A program made the translations under genes and the position numbers. Under the pieces are notes generated by a model that saw nothing but the letters and a program-made list of their open reading frames with translations, was not told where the DNA came from and made no database searches. Shown here in pieces: positions 52,828 to 62,811 of a DNA stretch of 64,000 bases (within the stretch, counting starts at the first letter, position 1; every line of letters starts with the position of its first letter). Source of the DNA: JALOAT01 sp041685115 (GTDB lineage Bacteria; Pseudomonadota; Gammaproteobacteria; Thiohalomonadales; Thiohalomonadaceae); contig JAWLGK010000005.1 of assembly GCA_041685115.1 (NCBI GenBank), positions 1 to 64,000 of the forward strand. Direction: 5' to 3'.

Positions 52828-53112
52828 CTGAGGCCATCGAGGCGGTCTTCCCGCGAACCCAGGTACAGCTGTGCATCGTGCACAAGGTGCGGGGCTCGCT
52901 GAAGTACGTGCCTTGGAAGGAGCGCAAGGAGGTTGCCGCCGACCTGCGGGCCGTCTACGGGGCCGCCACCCTCACCGAGGCAGAGCAGGCCCTGGAACGC
53001 TTCTCCGCGCGGTGGGACGGCAAGTATCCAGCCATCAGTCCGAGCTGGCGCGCCGACTGGCAGCGCCTGACCGTGTTCTTCGACTACCCCAAAGAAATCC
53101 GCAAGGTCGAGC
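52826..53112 (+). mobile_element. IS256-family transposase fragment
   Basis: A run of about 95 codons without stop, PEAIEAVFPRTQVQLCIVHK through VRGSLKYVPWKERKEVAADL to TVFFDYPKEIRKV. This is the central part of a Mutator/IS256 transposase, with the signature C[IV]VH.VR and FFDYP.EIRK. Both ends are missing. It breaks off into the DNA-binding-protein fragment at about 53112. Confidence 0.8.
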
Positions 53113-53335
53113 ACCTCGGCGTAAAACGTGTCACGCACCTTGTCCTTCTTTTCGAGCCGGAGGATCTTGCGGTACTCCTGAGCCTTCTCGCGGAAGATAC
53201 TCACGTAAATCTTGTCGGTGTAGACAGCGTACTTGAAGTTGCCCATGGCCACGCAGTCGCGCAGGGCATCGGTGAACTGCTGGCGGTAGTTCTCCTCTAC
53301 GAAAGCGGAGTGGAGGAAATCCTCGTCGCGCTGGA
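53112..53335 (-). pseudogene. Broken DNA-binding-protein gene, copy 2
   Basis: Encodes QRDEDFLHSAFVEENYRQQF ... NFKYAVYTDKIYVSIFREKA ... LRLEKKDKVRDTFYAEVL, near-identical in DNA to 49594-49780 but extending further toward the C-terminus before the IS256 fragment. Together copies 1 and 2 cover different parts of one ancestral gene. The 5' side meets the short repeat at 53334. Confidence 0.65.
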
Positions 53336-53404
53336 TGCGCTGTGCTTTCCACCCTACGTTTCGCCCCAAGACCCGGATTCCGCTGCGCTCCGTCCGGGCT
53401 ACAT
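53334..53404 (+). repeat. Short dispersed repeat, copy 2
   Basis: GATGCGCTGTGCTTTCCACC then CTACGTTTCGCCCCAAGACC and CGGATTCCGCTGCGCTCCGT, ending CCGGGCTACAT. Only a few positions differ from 50280-50352. Confidence 0.7.
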
Positions 53405-53406
53405 GC

Positions 53407-53562
53407 GCTGACATCGGGCAGTGCCCGGTAGCGGCGATCGAGATAGTAAAGCCCGGAGATATGATGCAGGGCCGCCACCATTGCGCGGTTCAGGTGGGCG
53501 CTGCCGAAGCGTGCGAACGAATCGTCGAGTCGAAATGGACGCAGATGTTGGTTGCGGTTCAT
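53407..53562 (-). pseudogene. N-terminal remnant, possibly PlsC-type acyltransferase
   Basis: MNRNQHLRPFRLDDSFARFG ... ALHHISGLYYLDRRYRALPD, about 52 codons from a clear ATG, then cut by the short repeat at 53404. It vaguely resembles N-termini of lysophospholipid (PlsC-type) acyltransferases, but no catalytic motif remains. It was probably the original neighbour of ribB before the mobile elements arrived. Confidence 0.35.
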
Positions 53563-53711
53563 CGCCAGGAATCGAGGTTAAAGTCCTGTCGATGACGGTA
53601 GAGGATGGATATGACGGTTCCGTGAAGACGTTGTTGCAGGAACCCACCGGAATGCATGCGCCTGTGCCGAAGCCCTTGACCATGCATTTTGTGCCCGTCT
53701 AAGCTGGCTGC

Positions 53712-53854
53712 GCGTCTTCAGGGCGGGGTGGAATTCCCCACCGGCGGTATGCCCCATACGGGGCGAGCCCGCGAGCGCTTGCGTTCTACGCAAGGTCAGC
53801 AGATCTGGTGTGAAGCCAGGGCCGACGGTCACAGTCCGGATGAGAGAAGATGTC
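53712..53854 (+). promoter_or_regulatory. FMN riboswitch (RFN element) upstream of ribB
   Basis: All conserved RFN blocks are present in order: TCTTCAGGGCGGGGTG, GAATTCCCCACCGGCGG, GAGCCCGCGAGCG, GTCAGCAGATCTGGTG, AAGCCAGGGCCGACGGTCA and AGTCCGGATGAGAGAAGA. FMN binding should turn down ribB. Downstream lie a terminator hairpin and a sequence able to mask the ribB start. Confidence 0.97.
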
Positions 53855-53901
53855 GATACCCGCGTGGGCACTGGGAAACCGGTGCTCATTCGCGGGTGTC
53901 T

Positions 53902-53925
53902 GCGTTTGGCCCTGAAACGCTTTTT
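53902..53925 (+). terminator. Riboswitch-linked terminator before ribB
   Basis: GCGTTT pairs with AAACGC (7-nt loop) followed by TTTTT. TGAAACGCT (53913-53921) is also the exact reverse complement of AGCGTTTCA (53947-53955), which includes the end of the ribB ribosome site and the start codon's A. So the same strand can form either a terminator or a start-masking stem. Confidence 0.8.
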
Positions 53926-53954
53926 CGCTAACGTCTTATCGCGAGGAGCGTTTC

Positions 53955-54602
53955 ATGTTTCTTGAATCTATTCAGCAACAATCCGTACACATCCCCAGTG
54001 CCAGAATACGGGACGCGCTTGATGCCATGCGTGAAGGGCGGCCCGTCATCCTCTTGGACGATGCCGATCGTGAAGACGAGGCAGACCTCATCTTGGCGGC
54101 GGAAAAGGTGACCGCCGAGACGATGGCTCTCCTGATTCGCGAGTGCAGCGGAATCGTCTGCCTCTGTCTCACCCAGGAGGCGGTCAAGAGACTTCAGTTG
54201 CATCCCATGACAACCCAGAACGAGAGCCGCTTTTCCACGGCATTCACCGTCTCGATCGAGGCACGCCATGGCGTGAGTACCGGCGTTTCCGCGCAGGACC
54301 GGGTAACCACGATCCGGGCGGCGATCGCCGATGATGCGTGCGCCGAAGACCTGGTGCATCCCGGACACGTATTTCCTTTGCGGGCGCACGAAGATGGCGT
54401 GCTGGGCCGTCGCGGACACACGGAAGGCGCCATTGACCTGGCGCGGCTGGCCGGATTGAAACCGGCAGCCGTTCTCTGTGAACTCATGAACCCTGACGGC
54501 ACCATGGCGCGAGGAGATGACATACGCCGTTTCGCAGCAAATCACGACCTTCCGGTCGTGACCATCGACGAGCTGATAGCTTACCGACGACAGATCGAAT
54601 GA
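53955..54602 (+). CDS. ribB: 3,4-dihydroxy-2-butanone-4-phosphate synthase RibB
   Basis: A 215-residue enzyme turning ribulose 5-phosphate into dihydroxybutanone phosphate and formate for riboflavin synthesis. The motifs are intact: DDADREDEADLILAAEKVT (acidic metal-binding loop), FTVSIEARHGVSTGVSAQDR and HTEGAIDLARLAGLKPAAVL. It has no RibA (GTP cyclohydrolase II) domain, so it is a stand-alone RibB. GAGGAGC precedes ATG. FMN feedback through the riboswitch is expected. Confidence 0.96.
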   Translation: MFLESIQQQSVHIPSARIRDALDAMREGRPVILLDDADREDEADLILAAEKVTAETMALLIRECSGIVCLCLTQEAVKRLQLHPMTTQNESRFSTAFTVSIEARHGVSTGVSAQDRVTTIRAAIADDACAEDLVHPGHVFPLRAHEDGVLGRRGHTEGAIDLARLAGLKPAAVLCELMNPDGTMARGDDIRRFAANHDLPVVTIDELIAYRRQIE

Positions 54603-54609
54603 GCTTCTG

Positions 54610-54633
54610 CGGGAGGGGGCGCAACCCCCTCCC
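54610..54633 (+). terminator. Hairpin after ribB
   Basis: GGGAGGGGG-cgcaa-CCCCCTCCC, a perfect 9-bp stem 8 nt past the ribB stop. There is no T-run, so it is at best a weak intrinsic terminator. Confidence 0.5.
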
Positions 54634-54679
54634 CTCACCAGCGGTATTGAGATGGATGCCGCCGATCTCTCGACCCTTG

Positions 54680-54835
54680 GTCATTCCCGTGATCTTCATG
54701 ACCTCCGTGGTTAATCTTCTTCAGACGTGAAAGTGATGCGCCAGCCGTTAGCGGGGAGGCGGGCATGGCCCGCCCTATGACCGTTGTCGTTCTCCGTGGC
54801 CTTCGTGGCCTCGTGGTTCATCTTCTCTCTCTTGC
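54680..54835. repeat. Degenerate 'ctccgtgg' repeats before glmS 3' end
   Basis: ACCTCCGTGGTTAATCTTCT (54701-54720) and TTCTCCGTGGCCTTCGTGGC-CTCGTGGTTCATCTTC (54788-54823) resemble the right ends of the dispersed elements. A palindrome GGCGGGCATGGCCCGCCC lies near 54761-54778. These are remnants or solo ends of the same repeat class. No gene seen. Confidence 0.5.
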
Positions 54836-54847
54836 GGGCTCAGGCGG

Positions 54848-56683
54848 TTATTCCACGGTGACCGACTTGGCGAGGTTGCGCGGCTGATCCACATCGGTCC
54901 CCTTGAGCACGGCCACGTGATAAGCGAGCAACTGCAGGGGCACCGTGTAGACAATGGGGGTTTGGAAGGTCTGCACGTGTTCGGGCATGTGCATGACTTC
55001 CACTTCCGGTGAGGGTTCGATGCCGGCCTTGGGGTCGGCGAAGACGTAGAGCTTGCCGCCGCGGGCCTTTACTTCCTGGAGGTTGGACTTGAGCTTTTCC
55101 AGCAGCTCGTTGTTGGGCGCGATGGTGATGACGGGCATGTCGGCATCCACCAGGGCCAGGGGGCCGTGCTTGAGTTCGCCGGCGGCGTAGGCCTCGGCGT
55201 GGATGTAGGAGATCTCCTTGAGCTTGAGCGCGCCTTCCATGGCCACCGGCCAGGCGGCGCCGCGGCCCAGGAACAGGGCGTGCTGCTTGGTCTTGAAATG
55301 CTGGGCCCAATCGCGGATCTGCGGTTCAAGCTTCAAGGTGTGCTCGATCATCTCGGGCACGTGCACCAGCTGCGCCATCAGGTCGGTCTCGCGCTCGGGG
55401 TCCATGCCGTTGTGGCGGGCGAGGATGAGGGCGAGCAGGCCGAGGGCGGTGAGCTGGGTGGTGAAGGCCTTGGTGGAGGCCACGCCGATCTCGGGGCCGG
55501 CGCGGGTCATGAGGCTCAGGTCGGCCTCGCGCACCAGGCTCGATGCCGGCACGTTGCAGATGGCCAGGGTCGCCAGATAACCCAGACGCTTGGCCTCGCG
55601 CAGGGCGGCCAGGGTGTCGGCGGTCTCGCCGGACTGGGAGATGGCGATGAACAGTGTGCCGGCCGGCACCACCGGCTGGCGGTAGCGGTATTCCGAGGCG
55701 ATCTCCACGGTGGTGGGGAGCCTGGCGTACTGCTCCATGTAATAGCGTGCCACCATGCCGGCGTGCCAGCTGGTGCCGCAGGCGACGATGTGCACGGCGC
55801 GGATCTGCGGCAGCAGCTCGGCAGCCTTGGGGCCGAGCACGGCGTCGAGGGCGCGGCCACCGGCGAAACGCTCGGTCAGGGTGTCGGCGACGGCGCGCGG
55901 TTGCTCGTAGATCTCCTTCTGCATGTAGTGGGCGTACTGGCCCAGTTCCACGTCGTCGGCGGAGAGCTCGGATTCATGCAGGGGGCGGTCCACGCGATGG
56001 CCGGTGCTGTCGAAAATGGTGATGGCGCCGGCGCGCAGCTCCGCCACGTCACCTTCTTCCAGGAAGCGGAAGGCGCGGGTGACGGGCAGCAGCGCCTGCA
56101 CGTCGGAGGCGACGTACGACTCGCCCTCGCCCTCACCGACTACCACCGGGCAGCCCTGACGGGCGACGATGAGCCGGTCGGGCTCGCTGCGGCACATGAC
56201 CACGATGGCATAGGCGCCGTGCAGGCGCTGAACGATGCTTTGCACGGCCGCGAGCAGGTCGTCGCCGGCCTTGATGCGGTCGTGGATGAGGTGGGCGATC
56301 ACTTCCGAGTCGGTGTCGGAATGGAATGCGTAGCCGGCGGCCTTGAGCTCGGTGCGTAGGGTCTCGTGGTTTTCGATGATGCCGTTGTGGACGAGCGCAA
56401 TGCCCTCTTCGGAAAAGTGCGGGTGGGCGTTGCGCTCGGAGACGCCGCCGTGGGTGGCCCAGCGGGTGTGGGCGATACCGCGCTGTCCCGTGAGGGGCTG
56501 CAGCTCAATGGCCTCGGCAAGCAGTTTGACCTTGCCGACGGTGCGGCGGCGGTCCAGGTGACCGTCGCCGTTGAGTACGGCCACGCCGGCCGAGTCATAG
56601 CCCCGGTATTCGAGACGGCGCAGACCTTCCACCAAAATGGGGACCACGTCCCGCTGCGCGATGGCACCAACGATTCCACACAT
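54848..56683 (-). CDS. glmS: Glutamine--fructose-6-phosphate aminotransferase GlmS
   Basis: A 611-residue enzyme making glucosamine 6-phosphate, the first step to UDP-GlcNAc. It starts MCGIVGAIAQRDV, so Cys2 becomes the N-terminal nucleophile of the glutaminase domain (1-240). Two SIS domains (about 285-425 and 455-600) follow, with SQSGETADTLAAL and HGPLALVD. It ends KSVTVE as usual. It is 195 nt downstream of glmU on the same strand, so the two steps of the pathway are clustered. Confidence 0.97.
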   Translation of the reverse strand: MCGIVGAIAQRDVVPILVEGLRRLEYRGYDSAGVAVLNGDGHLDRRRTVGKVKLLAEAIELQPLTGQRGIAHTRWATHGGVSERNAHPHFSEEGIALVHNGIIENHETLRTELKAAGYAFHSDTDSEVIAHLIHDRIKAGDDLLAAVQSIVQRLHGAYAIVVMCRSEPDRLIVARQGCPVVVGEGEGESYVASDVQALLPVTRAFRFLEEGDVAELRAGAITIFDSTGHRVDRPLHESELSADDVELGQYAHYMQKEIYEQPRAVADTLTERFAGGRALDAVLGPKAAELLPQIRAVHIVACGTSWHAGMVARYYMEQYARLPTTVEIASEYRYRQPVVPAGTLFIAISQSGETADTLAALREAKRLGYLATLAICNVPASSLVREADLSLMTRAGPEIGVASTKAFTTQLTALGLLALILARHNGMDPERETDLMAQLVHVPEMIEHTLKLEPQIRDWAQHFKTKQHALFLGRGAAWPVAMEGALKLKEISYIHAEAYAAGELKHGPLALVDADMPVITIAPNNELLEKLKSNLQEVKARGGKLYVFADPKAGIEPSPEVEVMHMPEHVQTFQTPIVYTVPLQLLAYHVAVLKGTDVDQPRNLAKSVTVE

Positions 56684-56878
56684 GATCAGGTTCTCAGTTG
56701 TTCAGCAGTGTCGTCTTGGTTGGGTTGGACGCGGAGGGCGCGGAGAATATGAGGGTGATGATTTGCGGAACCAGGTGACACATCGTCTAACGGCAAGCGA
56801 GCCCGCACCCTGTAATCCTCTCCCCTCCGCGTCCTCCGCGCCTCCGCGCCCTCCGCGTTTCGTCCTAGCCCTTTGCCA
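56684..56878. repeat. glmU-glmS gap with 'gcggag/ctccgcg' repeats
   Basis: GGACGCGGAGGGCGCGGAG near 56727-56745 faces CCTCCGCGTCCTCCGCGCCT-CCGCGCCCTCCGCG near 56824-56858. These are opposed 9-mer-type repeats, the same style as at 8738 and 30070. They may fold into a stem between glmU and glmS. Confidence 0.5.
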
Positions 56879-58261
56879 CTAACCCGCAGTCTTGGGCTTC
56901 TTCACCGGCCGCTTCCAGCCGGCGATGCTCTTTTGCGGCGCGCGGCTCAGGGTCAAATCGCCTGCGGGTGCGTCGCGGGTGACCGTGGAGCCTGCGCCGA
57001 TGGTGGCATCGGCACCGATCTCCACCGGCGCGACCAGCTGGCTGTCCGAGCCGATGAAGGCACGGTCGCCGATGACGGTGCGATGCTTGTTGGCGCCGTC
57101 GTAGTTGCAGGTGATGGTGCCCGCGCCCACATTCACGTCGCGGCCCATGACGGTATCGCCGACGTAACTCAGGTGGTTGACCTTGGAGCCCTCGCCCACC
57201 TGGGCGTTCTTCAGCTCGACGAAGTTGCCCACGTGGGCGTGGCCGGCGAGCACGGTGCCCGGACGCAGCCGTGCGAACGGACCGATGCGGCAGTCGGGAC
57301 CGACGATGGCCTCTTCGAGCACGCTCATGGGGCGCAGCTGGGTGCCGGCGCCCAGTGCCACGTCACGCAGGCAGCAGTGGGCGCCCACGGTCACGCCGTC
57401 ACCCAGCGTCACGTGGCCCTCGATCACCACACCCACGTCGATAGTCACGTCGCGGCCACATTCCAGCGTGCCGCGCAGGTCAAATCGGGCGGGATCCAGC
57501 AGGGTGACGCCCTCGCGCATGAGGCGCTCGGCCTGGCGGCGCTGGTAGACCCGCTCGAGGTGGGCGAGCTGGAGCTTGTCGTTCACGCCCAGCACGTCGT
57601 CCTCGTCCTGTGCACAATGGGCGACCACCGGCAGGTTCTCAGCCACGGCCATGGCCACCACGTCGGTGAGATAGTACTCGCCCTGGGCGTTACTGTTCTT
57701 CAGTGCGGCCAGCCAGGCACGCAGCGGCTTGGCCGGGGCGGCGAGGATGCCGGTATTGCCTTCGCGGATAGCGCGTTGGGCATCGTTGGCGTCCTTCTCT
57801 TCCACGATGCCGAGCACCGCGCCCTGCTCGTTGCGCAGGATGCGGCCGTAACCCTTGGGATTGGCCAGCTCCACGGTGAGGATGGCGAGTGCGCCCGCGG
57901 AGGCGGCATCGACCAGCGGTTGCAGCAGGTCCGCCGGGACCAGGGGTACGTCGCCGTACAGCACCAGCACCACGGCGTCGTCATCGACCCCCGGCATGGC
58001 CTGCATGACAGCATGGCCAGTGCCCAGGCGCTCGGCCTGCTCCACCCACGAGACATTCGCATCGGGAAATTGTGTAAGTACCCGCTCGCCCCCGTGGCCA
58101 TACACCACATGGGTGCGCGCGGGGGACAGGGCCCCGGCAGTGGCGATGACATGGCCGAGCAACGGGCGTCCCGCCAAGGGATGGAGGACCTTGGGCAGGT
58201 CCGATTTCATGCGGGTTCCCTGACCCGCAGCAAGCACGACGATTTCCAGGCGTGCGGTCAT
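56879..58261 (-). CDS. glmU: Bifunctional GlmU (GlcNAc-1-P uridyltransferase / GlcN-1-P acetyltransferase)
   Basis: A 460-residue two-domain enzyme. The N-terminal nucleotidyltransferase (1-230) has LAAGQGTRMKSDLPKVLHPLAGRP and the Mg-binding LVLYGDVPL. The C-terminal left-handed beta-helix (about 250-445) shows hexapeptide repeats (GRDVTIDVGVVIEGHVTLGD, IGADATIGAGSTV). It makes UDP-GlcNAc for peptidoglycan and LPS. Separated from atpC by a strong terminator, so it has its own promoter. Confidence 0.97.
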   Translation of the reverse strand: MTARLEIVVLAAGQGTRMKSDLPKVLHPLAGRPLLGHVIATAGALSPARTHVVYGHGGERVLTQFPDANVSWVEQAERLGTGHAVMQAMPGVDDDAVVLVLYGDVPLVPADLLQPLVDAASAGALAILTVELANPKGYGRILRNEQGAVLGIVEEKDANDAQRAIREGNTGILAAPAKPLRAWLAALKNSNAQGEYYLTDVVAMAVAENLPVVAHCAQDEDDVLGVNDKLQLAHLERVYQRRQAERLMREGVTLLDPARFDLRGTLECGRDVTIDVGVVIEGHVTLGDGVTVGAHCCLRDVALGAGTQLRPMSVLEEAIVGPDCRIGPFARLRPGTVLAGHAHVGNFVELKNAQVGEGSKVNHLSYVGDTVMGRDVNVGAGTITCNYDGANKHRTVIGDRAFIGSDSQLVAPVEIGADATIGAGSTVTRDAPAGDLTLSRAPQKSIAGWKRPVKKPKTAG

Positions 58262-58442
58262 GATTCCACTCTAAGTCGATTCGAGGCACCCCATGTCCCC
58301 GAGGCGCCCACAGGATAGCTTTGTCGCTTCCGGCACACCACCGGGTCGAGCACGTTCGAACTGCGTCTGTCATTCCGGGCAGGGTTTCCCGTCCCGCGCG
58401 TCGTGGAGCTTTGCCCGGTGAGGTGTACCGGACGGACCCAAC

Positions 58443-58475
58443 AAAAAAGGGGCAGCGGAATCCACTGCCCCTTTT
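58443..58475. terminator. Terminator after the atp operon
   Basis: GGGGCAG pairs with CTGCCCC around a 9-nt loop, with an A6 run on one side and T4 on the other. On the minus strand this gives stem then T6, an intrinsic terminator about 25 nt after the atpC stop. It could also act weakly on the plus strand. Confidence 0.88.
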
Positions 58476-58498
58476 CCGGTACAACCTGACTGCCGAAC

Positions 58499-58933
58499 TC
58501 AGCGTCGGGTGCCGCTCGTGCGCTGGCGCAGACGCTGCAGGGTCTGGAGCTGCGCCACGGCCTCGGCCAGTTCGGCCTGGGCACGCGCGTATTCCATGTC
58601 ACCCTTGCGGTCCTTGAGGGCCTGTTCGGCACGCTCTTTGGCCTGCAGCGCCGCGGCTTCGTCCACGTCTTTTGCGCGCAGCGCGGTGTCGGCGAGTACG
58701 GTCACGTGGTGCGGCTGCACTTCGAGCATGCCGCCGGACACGTAGTAGTACTCCTCTTCACCACCCTGCTTCACGACGCGGACTTCGCCCGGGTTGAGCT
58801 GGGTCAGCAGCGGACTGTGGCGCGGCATGACGCCGATCTCGCCCAGCACGGCGGGGGCGAACAGCGCCTCTGCCGTGCCGGAGAAGATCTGCTTCTCCGC
58901 ACTCACGATGTCCACGTGGATCGTCATAGCCAT
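58499..58933 (-). CDS. atpC: ATP synthase epsilon subunit
   Basis: 144 residues. An N-terminal beta-sandwich (MAMTIHVDIVSAEKQIFSGT ... GEIGVMPRHSPLLTQLNPGEV) is followed by a C-terminal helical hairpin rich in Ala/Glu (KERAEQALKDRKGDMEYARA). It belongs to the F1 central stalk and inhibits hydrolysis. Last gene of the operon, 20 nt after atpD. Confidence 0.96.
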   Translation of the reverse strand: MAMTIHVDIVSAEKQIFSGTAEALFAPAVLGEIGVMPRHSPLLTQLNPGEVRVVKQGGEEEYYYVSGGMLEVQPHHVTVLADTALRAKDVDEAAALQAKERAEQALKDRKGDMEYARAQAELAEAVAQLQTLQRLRQRTSGTRR

Positions 58934-58953
58934 GGCTTACCCCCTGGCGCCGA

Positions 58954-60330
58954 TTACAGGCGCTTGGCCTTCTCGACCGCCTCGTCGATGGAGCCGACCA
59001 TGTAGAACGCCTGCTCGGGCAGGTGGTCGAATTCGCCGTCCACGATGCCCTTGAAGCCGCGGATGGTGTCCTTCAGGGAGACGTACTTGCCGGGCGAACC
59101 GGTGAACACCTCGGCCACGAAGAACGGCTGCGACAGGAAGCGCTGGATCTTACGGGCGCGGGACACGATGAGCTTGTCGTCTTCGGACAGCTCGTCCATG
59201 CCCAGGATGGCGATGATGTCGCGCAGTTCCTTGTAGCGCTGCAGGGTCTGCTGCACCGCACGGGCTGTGTTGTAGTGCTCGTGGCCCACCACCAGCGGGT
59301 CGAGCTGGCGGGAGGTGGAGTCCAGCGGATCCACGGCGGGGTAGATACCCAGCGCGGCGATGTCACGGGACAGCACGACGGTGGCGTCCAAGTGGGCGAA
59401 CGTGGTGGCGGGCGACGGGTCGGTGAGGTCGTCCGCAGGCACGTACACGGCCTGGATGGAGGTGATGGAACCGATCTTGGTGGAGGTGATGCGCTCCTGG
59501 AGCACACCCATTTCCTCGGCCAGGGTCGGCTGGTAACCCACCGCGGAAGGCATACGGCCGAGCAGTGCGGACACCTCGGTACCGGCCAGCGTGTAGCGGT
59601 AGATGTTGTCGATGAACAGCAGCACGTCGCGGCCTTCGTCGCGGAAGTACTCGGCCATGGTCAGGCCGGTCAGCGCCACGCGCAGACGGTTGCCGGGCGG
59701 CTCGTTCATCTGGCCGTACACCAGCGCCACCTTGTCGAGAACGTTGGAGTCCTTCATCTCGTGGTAGAAGTCGTTGCCCTCACGGGTACGCTCGCCCACG
59801 CCGGCGAACACAGAGTAACCACTGTGCTCGATGGCGATGTTACGGATGAGCTCCATCATGTTCACGGTCTTGCCCACGCCGGCGCCGCCGAACAGGCCGA
59901 CCTTACCGCCCTTGGCGAAGGGGCAGATGAGGTCGATGACCTTGATGCCCGTTTCCAGCAGCTCGGTGGAGGCCGCCAGCTCTTCGTAGCTGGGCGCCTT
60001 GCGGTGAATGGAGGAGCGGGCCTCTTCACCGACCGGACCCTTCTGGTCGACCGGGTTGCCCAGCACGTCCATGATGCGGCCCAGGGTGGCCTTGCCAACC
60101 GGGACGCTGATGGGTGCACCGGTGCCGGCCACGGCCATGCCGCGGCGCAGGCCGTCGGAGGAGCCCATGGCGATGGTGCGCACGATGCCGTCGCCCAGCT
60201 GCTGCTGGACTTCCAGCGTCAGGCCCGCTTCTTCCACCTTCAGCGCATCCAGGACCTTGGGCATCGCGTCGCGCGGAAACTCGACGTCGATGACGGCGCC
60301 GATGATTTGCGTAATCTTTCCAGAACTCAT
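58954..60330 (-). CDS. atpD: ATP synthase beta subunit
   Basis: A 458-residue catalytic F1 subunit. The P-loop is GGAGVGKTVNMMEL, the catalytic Glu lies in VGERTREGNDFY, and the DELSEED-like sequence (MDELSEDDKLIV) is near residue 385. It starts MSSGKITQIIGAVIDVEFPR with AAGGGGAA upstream. It forms the catalytic sites with alpha. Confidence 0.98.
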   Translation of the reverse strand: MSSGKITQIIGAVIDVEFPRDAMPKVLDALKVEEAGLTLEVQQQLGDGIVRTIAMGSSDGLRRGMAVAGTGAPISVPVGKATLGRIMDVLGNPVDQKGPVGEEARSSIHRKAPSYEELAASTELLETGIKVIDLICPFAKGGKVGLFGGAGVGKTVNMMELIRNIAIEHSGYSVFAGVGERTREGNDFYHEMKDSNVLDKVALVYGQMNEPPGNRLRVALTGLTMAEYFRDEGRDVLLFIDNIYRYTLAGTEVSALLGRMPSAVGYQPTLAEEMGVLQERITSTKIGSITSIQAVYVPADDLTDPSPATTFAHLDATVVLSRDIAALGIYPAVDPLDSTSRQLDPLVVGHEHYNTARAVQQTLQRYKELRDIIAILGMDELSEDDKLIVSRARKIQRFLSQPFFVAEVFTGSPGKYVSLKDTIRGFKGIVDGEFDHLPEQAFYMVGSIDEAVEKAKRL

Positions 60331-60369
60331 TTCAGTTCCCCTTGAATACTCAGATTCGTCTCGGGCCGG

Positions 60370-61233
60370 TCAGACCGCCGCGGCGCCCGCGACGATCTCG
60401 GAGATCTCGCGAGTGATGGCCGCCTGGCGCGCCTTGTTGTAGGCCAGCTGCAGTTGGTCGATGAGGTTGCCCGCGTTGTCGGACGCCGCCTTCATGGCGA
60501 CCATGCGTGCCGCCATTTCGCAAGCGATGTTCTCCACCACGCCCTGATACACCTGGGATTCCACGAAACGCGGCAGCAGCTGGTCGAGGACGACCTCCGC
60601 CTGCGGCTCATAGATGTAGTCCCAGTGGTGCTTGAGCTCGTTTTCCGTGACCGTGGCCTTGACGGGGAGCAGCTGGCTCACCTCGGGCTTCTGGGTCATG
60701 GTGTTGACGAACTCGTTGCTCAGGATGTGGAGCTGATCGATGCGGCCTTCATTGAACGCGTCGAGCATCACCTTGACCGTGCCGATGAGCTGGTCGAGGC
60801 GCGGGGCATCGCCCAGCTGTGACGCCTGGGCGACGATGTTGGCGCCGAGGCGACGGAAGAAACCCGTCGCCTTCTGACCGATCACGCACAGGTCCACCTC
60901 GAGGCCGGCCTTGTCCCAATCCTTCAGCTGGCGCAGGGCCAGACGGAACAGATTGGCATTCAGGCCGCCGCACAGGCCGCGATCCGAGGAGACCAGGACC
61001 AGGCCCACGCGCTTGACCGGGCGCTCGACCATGTATGGGTGACGGTACTCGGGATGCGCGTGCGCAAGGTGACCGATCACGCCGCGGATACGTTGTGCGT
61101 AGGGCCGGGAGGCTGCCATGCGGTCCTGCGCCTTGCGCATTTTGCTGGCGGCCACCATCTCCATGGCGCGCGTGATCTTCTGAGTATTCTTGATACTCTT
61201 GATCTTGCCGCGAATCTCTTTACCGCTTGCCAT
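60370..61233 (-). CDS. atpG: ATP synthase gamma subunit
   Basis: 287 residues, the rotor shaft of F1. N-terminal MASGKEIRGKIKSIKNTQKI ... AMEMVAASKMRKAQ and C-terminal AARMVAMKAASDNAGNLIDQ are the two coiled-coil helices; SSDRGLCGGLNANLF lies in the middle domain. It lies 14 nt after atpA and 39 nt before atpD. Confidence 0.98.
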   Translation of the reverse strand: MASGKEIRGKIKSIKNTQKITRAMEMVAASKMRKAQDRMAASRPYAQRIRGVIGHLAHAHPEYRHPYMVERPVKRVGLVLVSSDRGLCGGLNANLFRLALRQLKDWDKAGLEVDLCVIGQKATGFFRRLGANIVAQASQLGDAPRLDQLIGTVKVMLDAFNEGRIDQLHILSNEFVNTMTQKPEVSQLLPVKATVTENELKHHWDYIYEPQAEVVLDQLLPRFVESQVYQGVVENIACEMAARMVAMKAASDNAGNLIDQLQLAYNKARQAAITREISEIVAGAAAV

Positions 61234-61247
61234 CGCTGCCTACCCCG

Positions 61248-62789
<1,542 letters not shown>

Positions 62790-62811
62790 GTGTCTGTCCT
62801 CTAGAGGGCGA

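Noticed and set aside
52826..53411. A 200-codon plus-strand protein spanning the IS256 fragment and beyond
   Set aside because: Only the first part is transposase; after about 53112 the frame is antisense to the DNA-binding-protein fragment, so it is a chance fusion.
56684..56878. glmS ribozyme in front of glmS
   Set aside because: No conserved ribozyme core is seen; the gap holds only 9-mer repeats, and the ribozyme is typical of Gram-positives.
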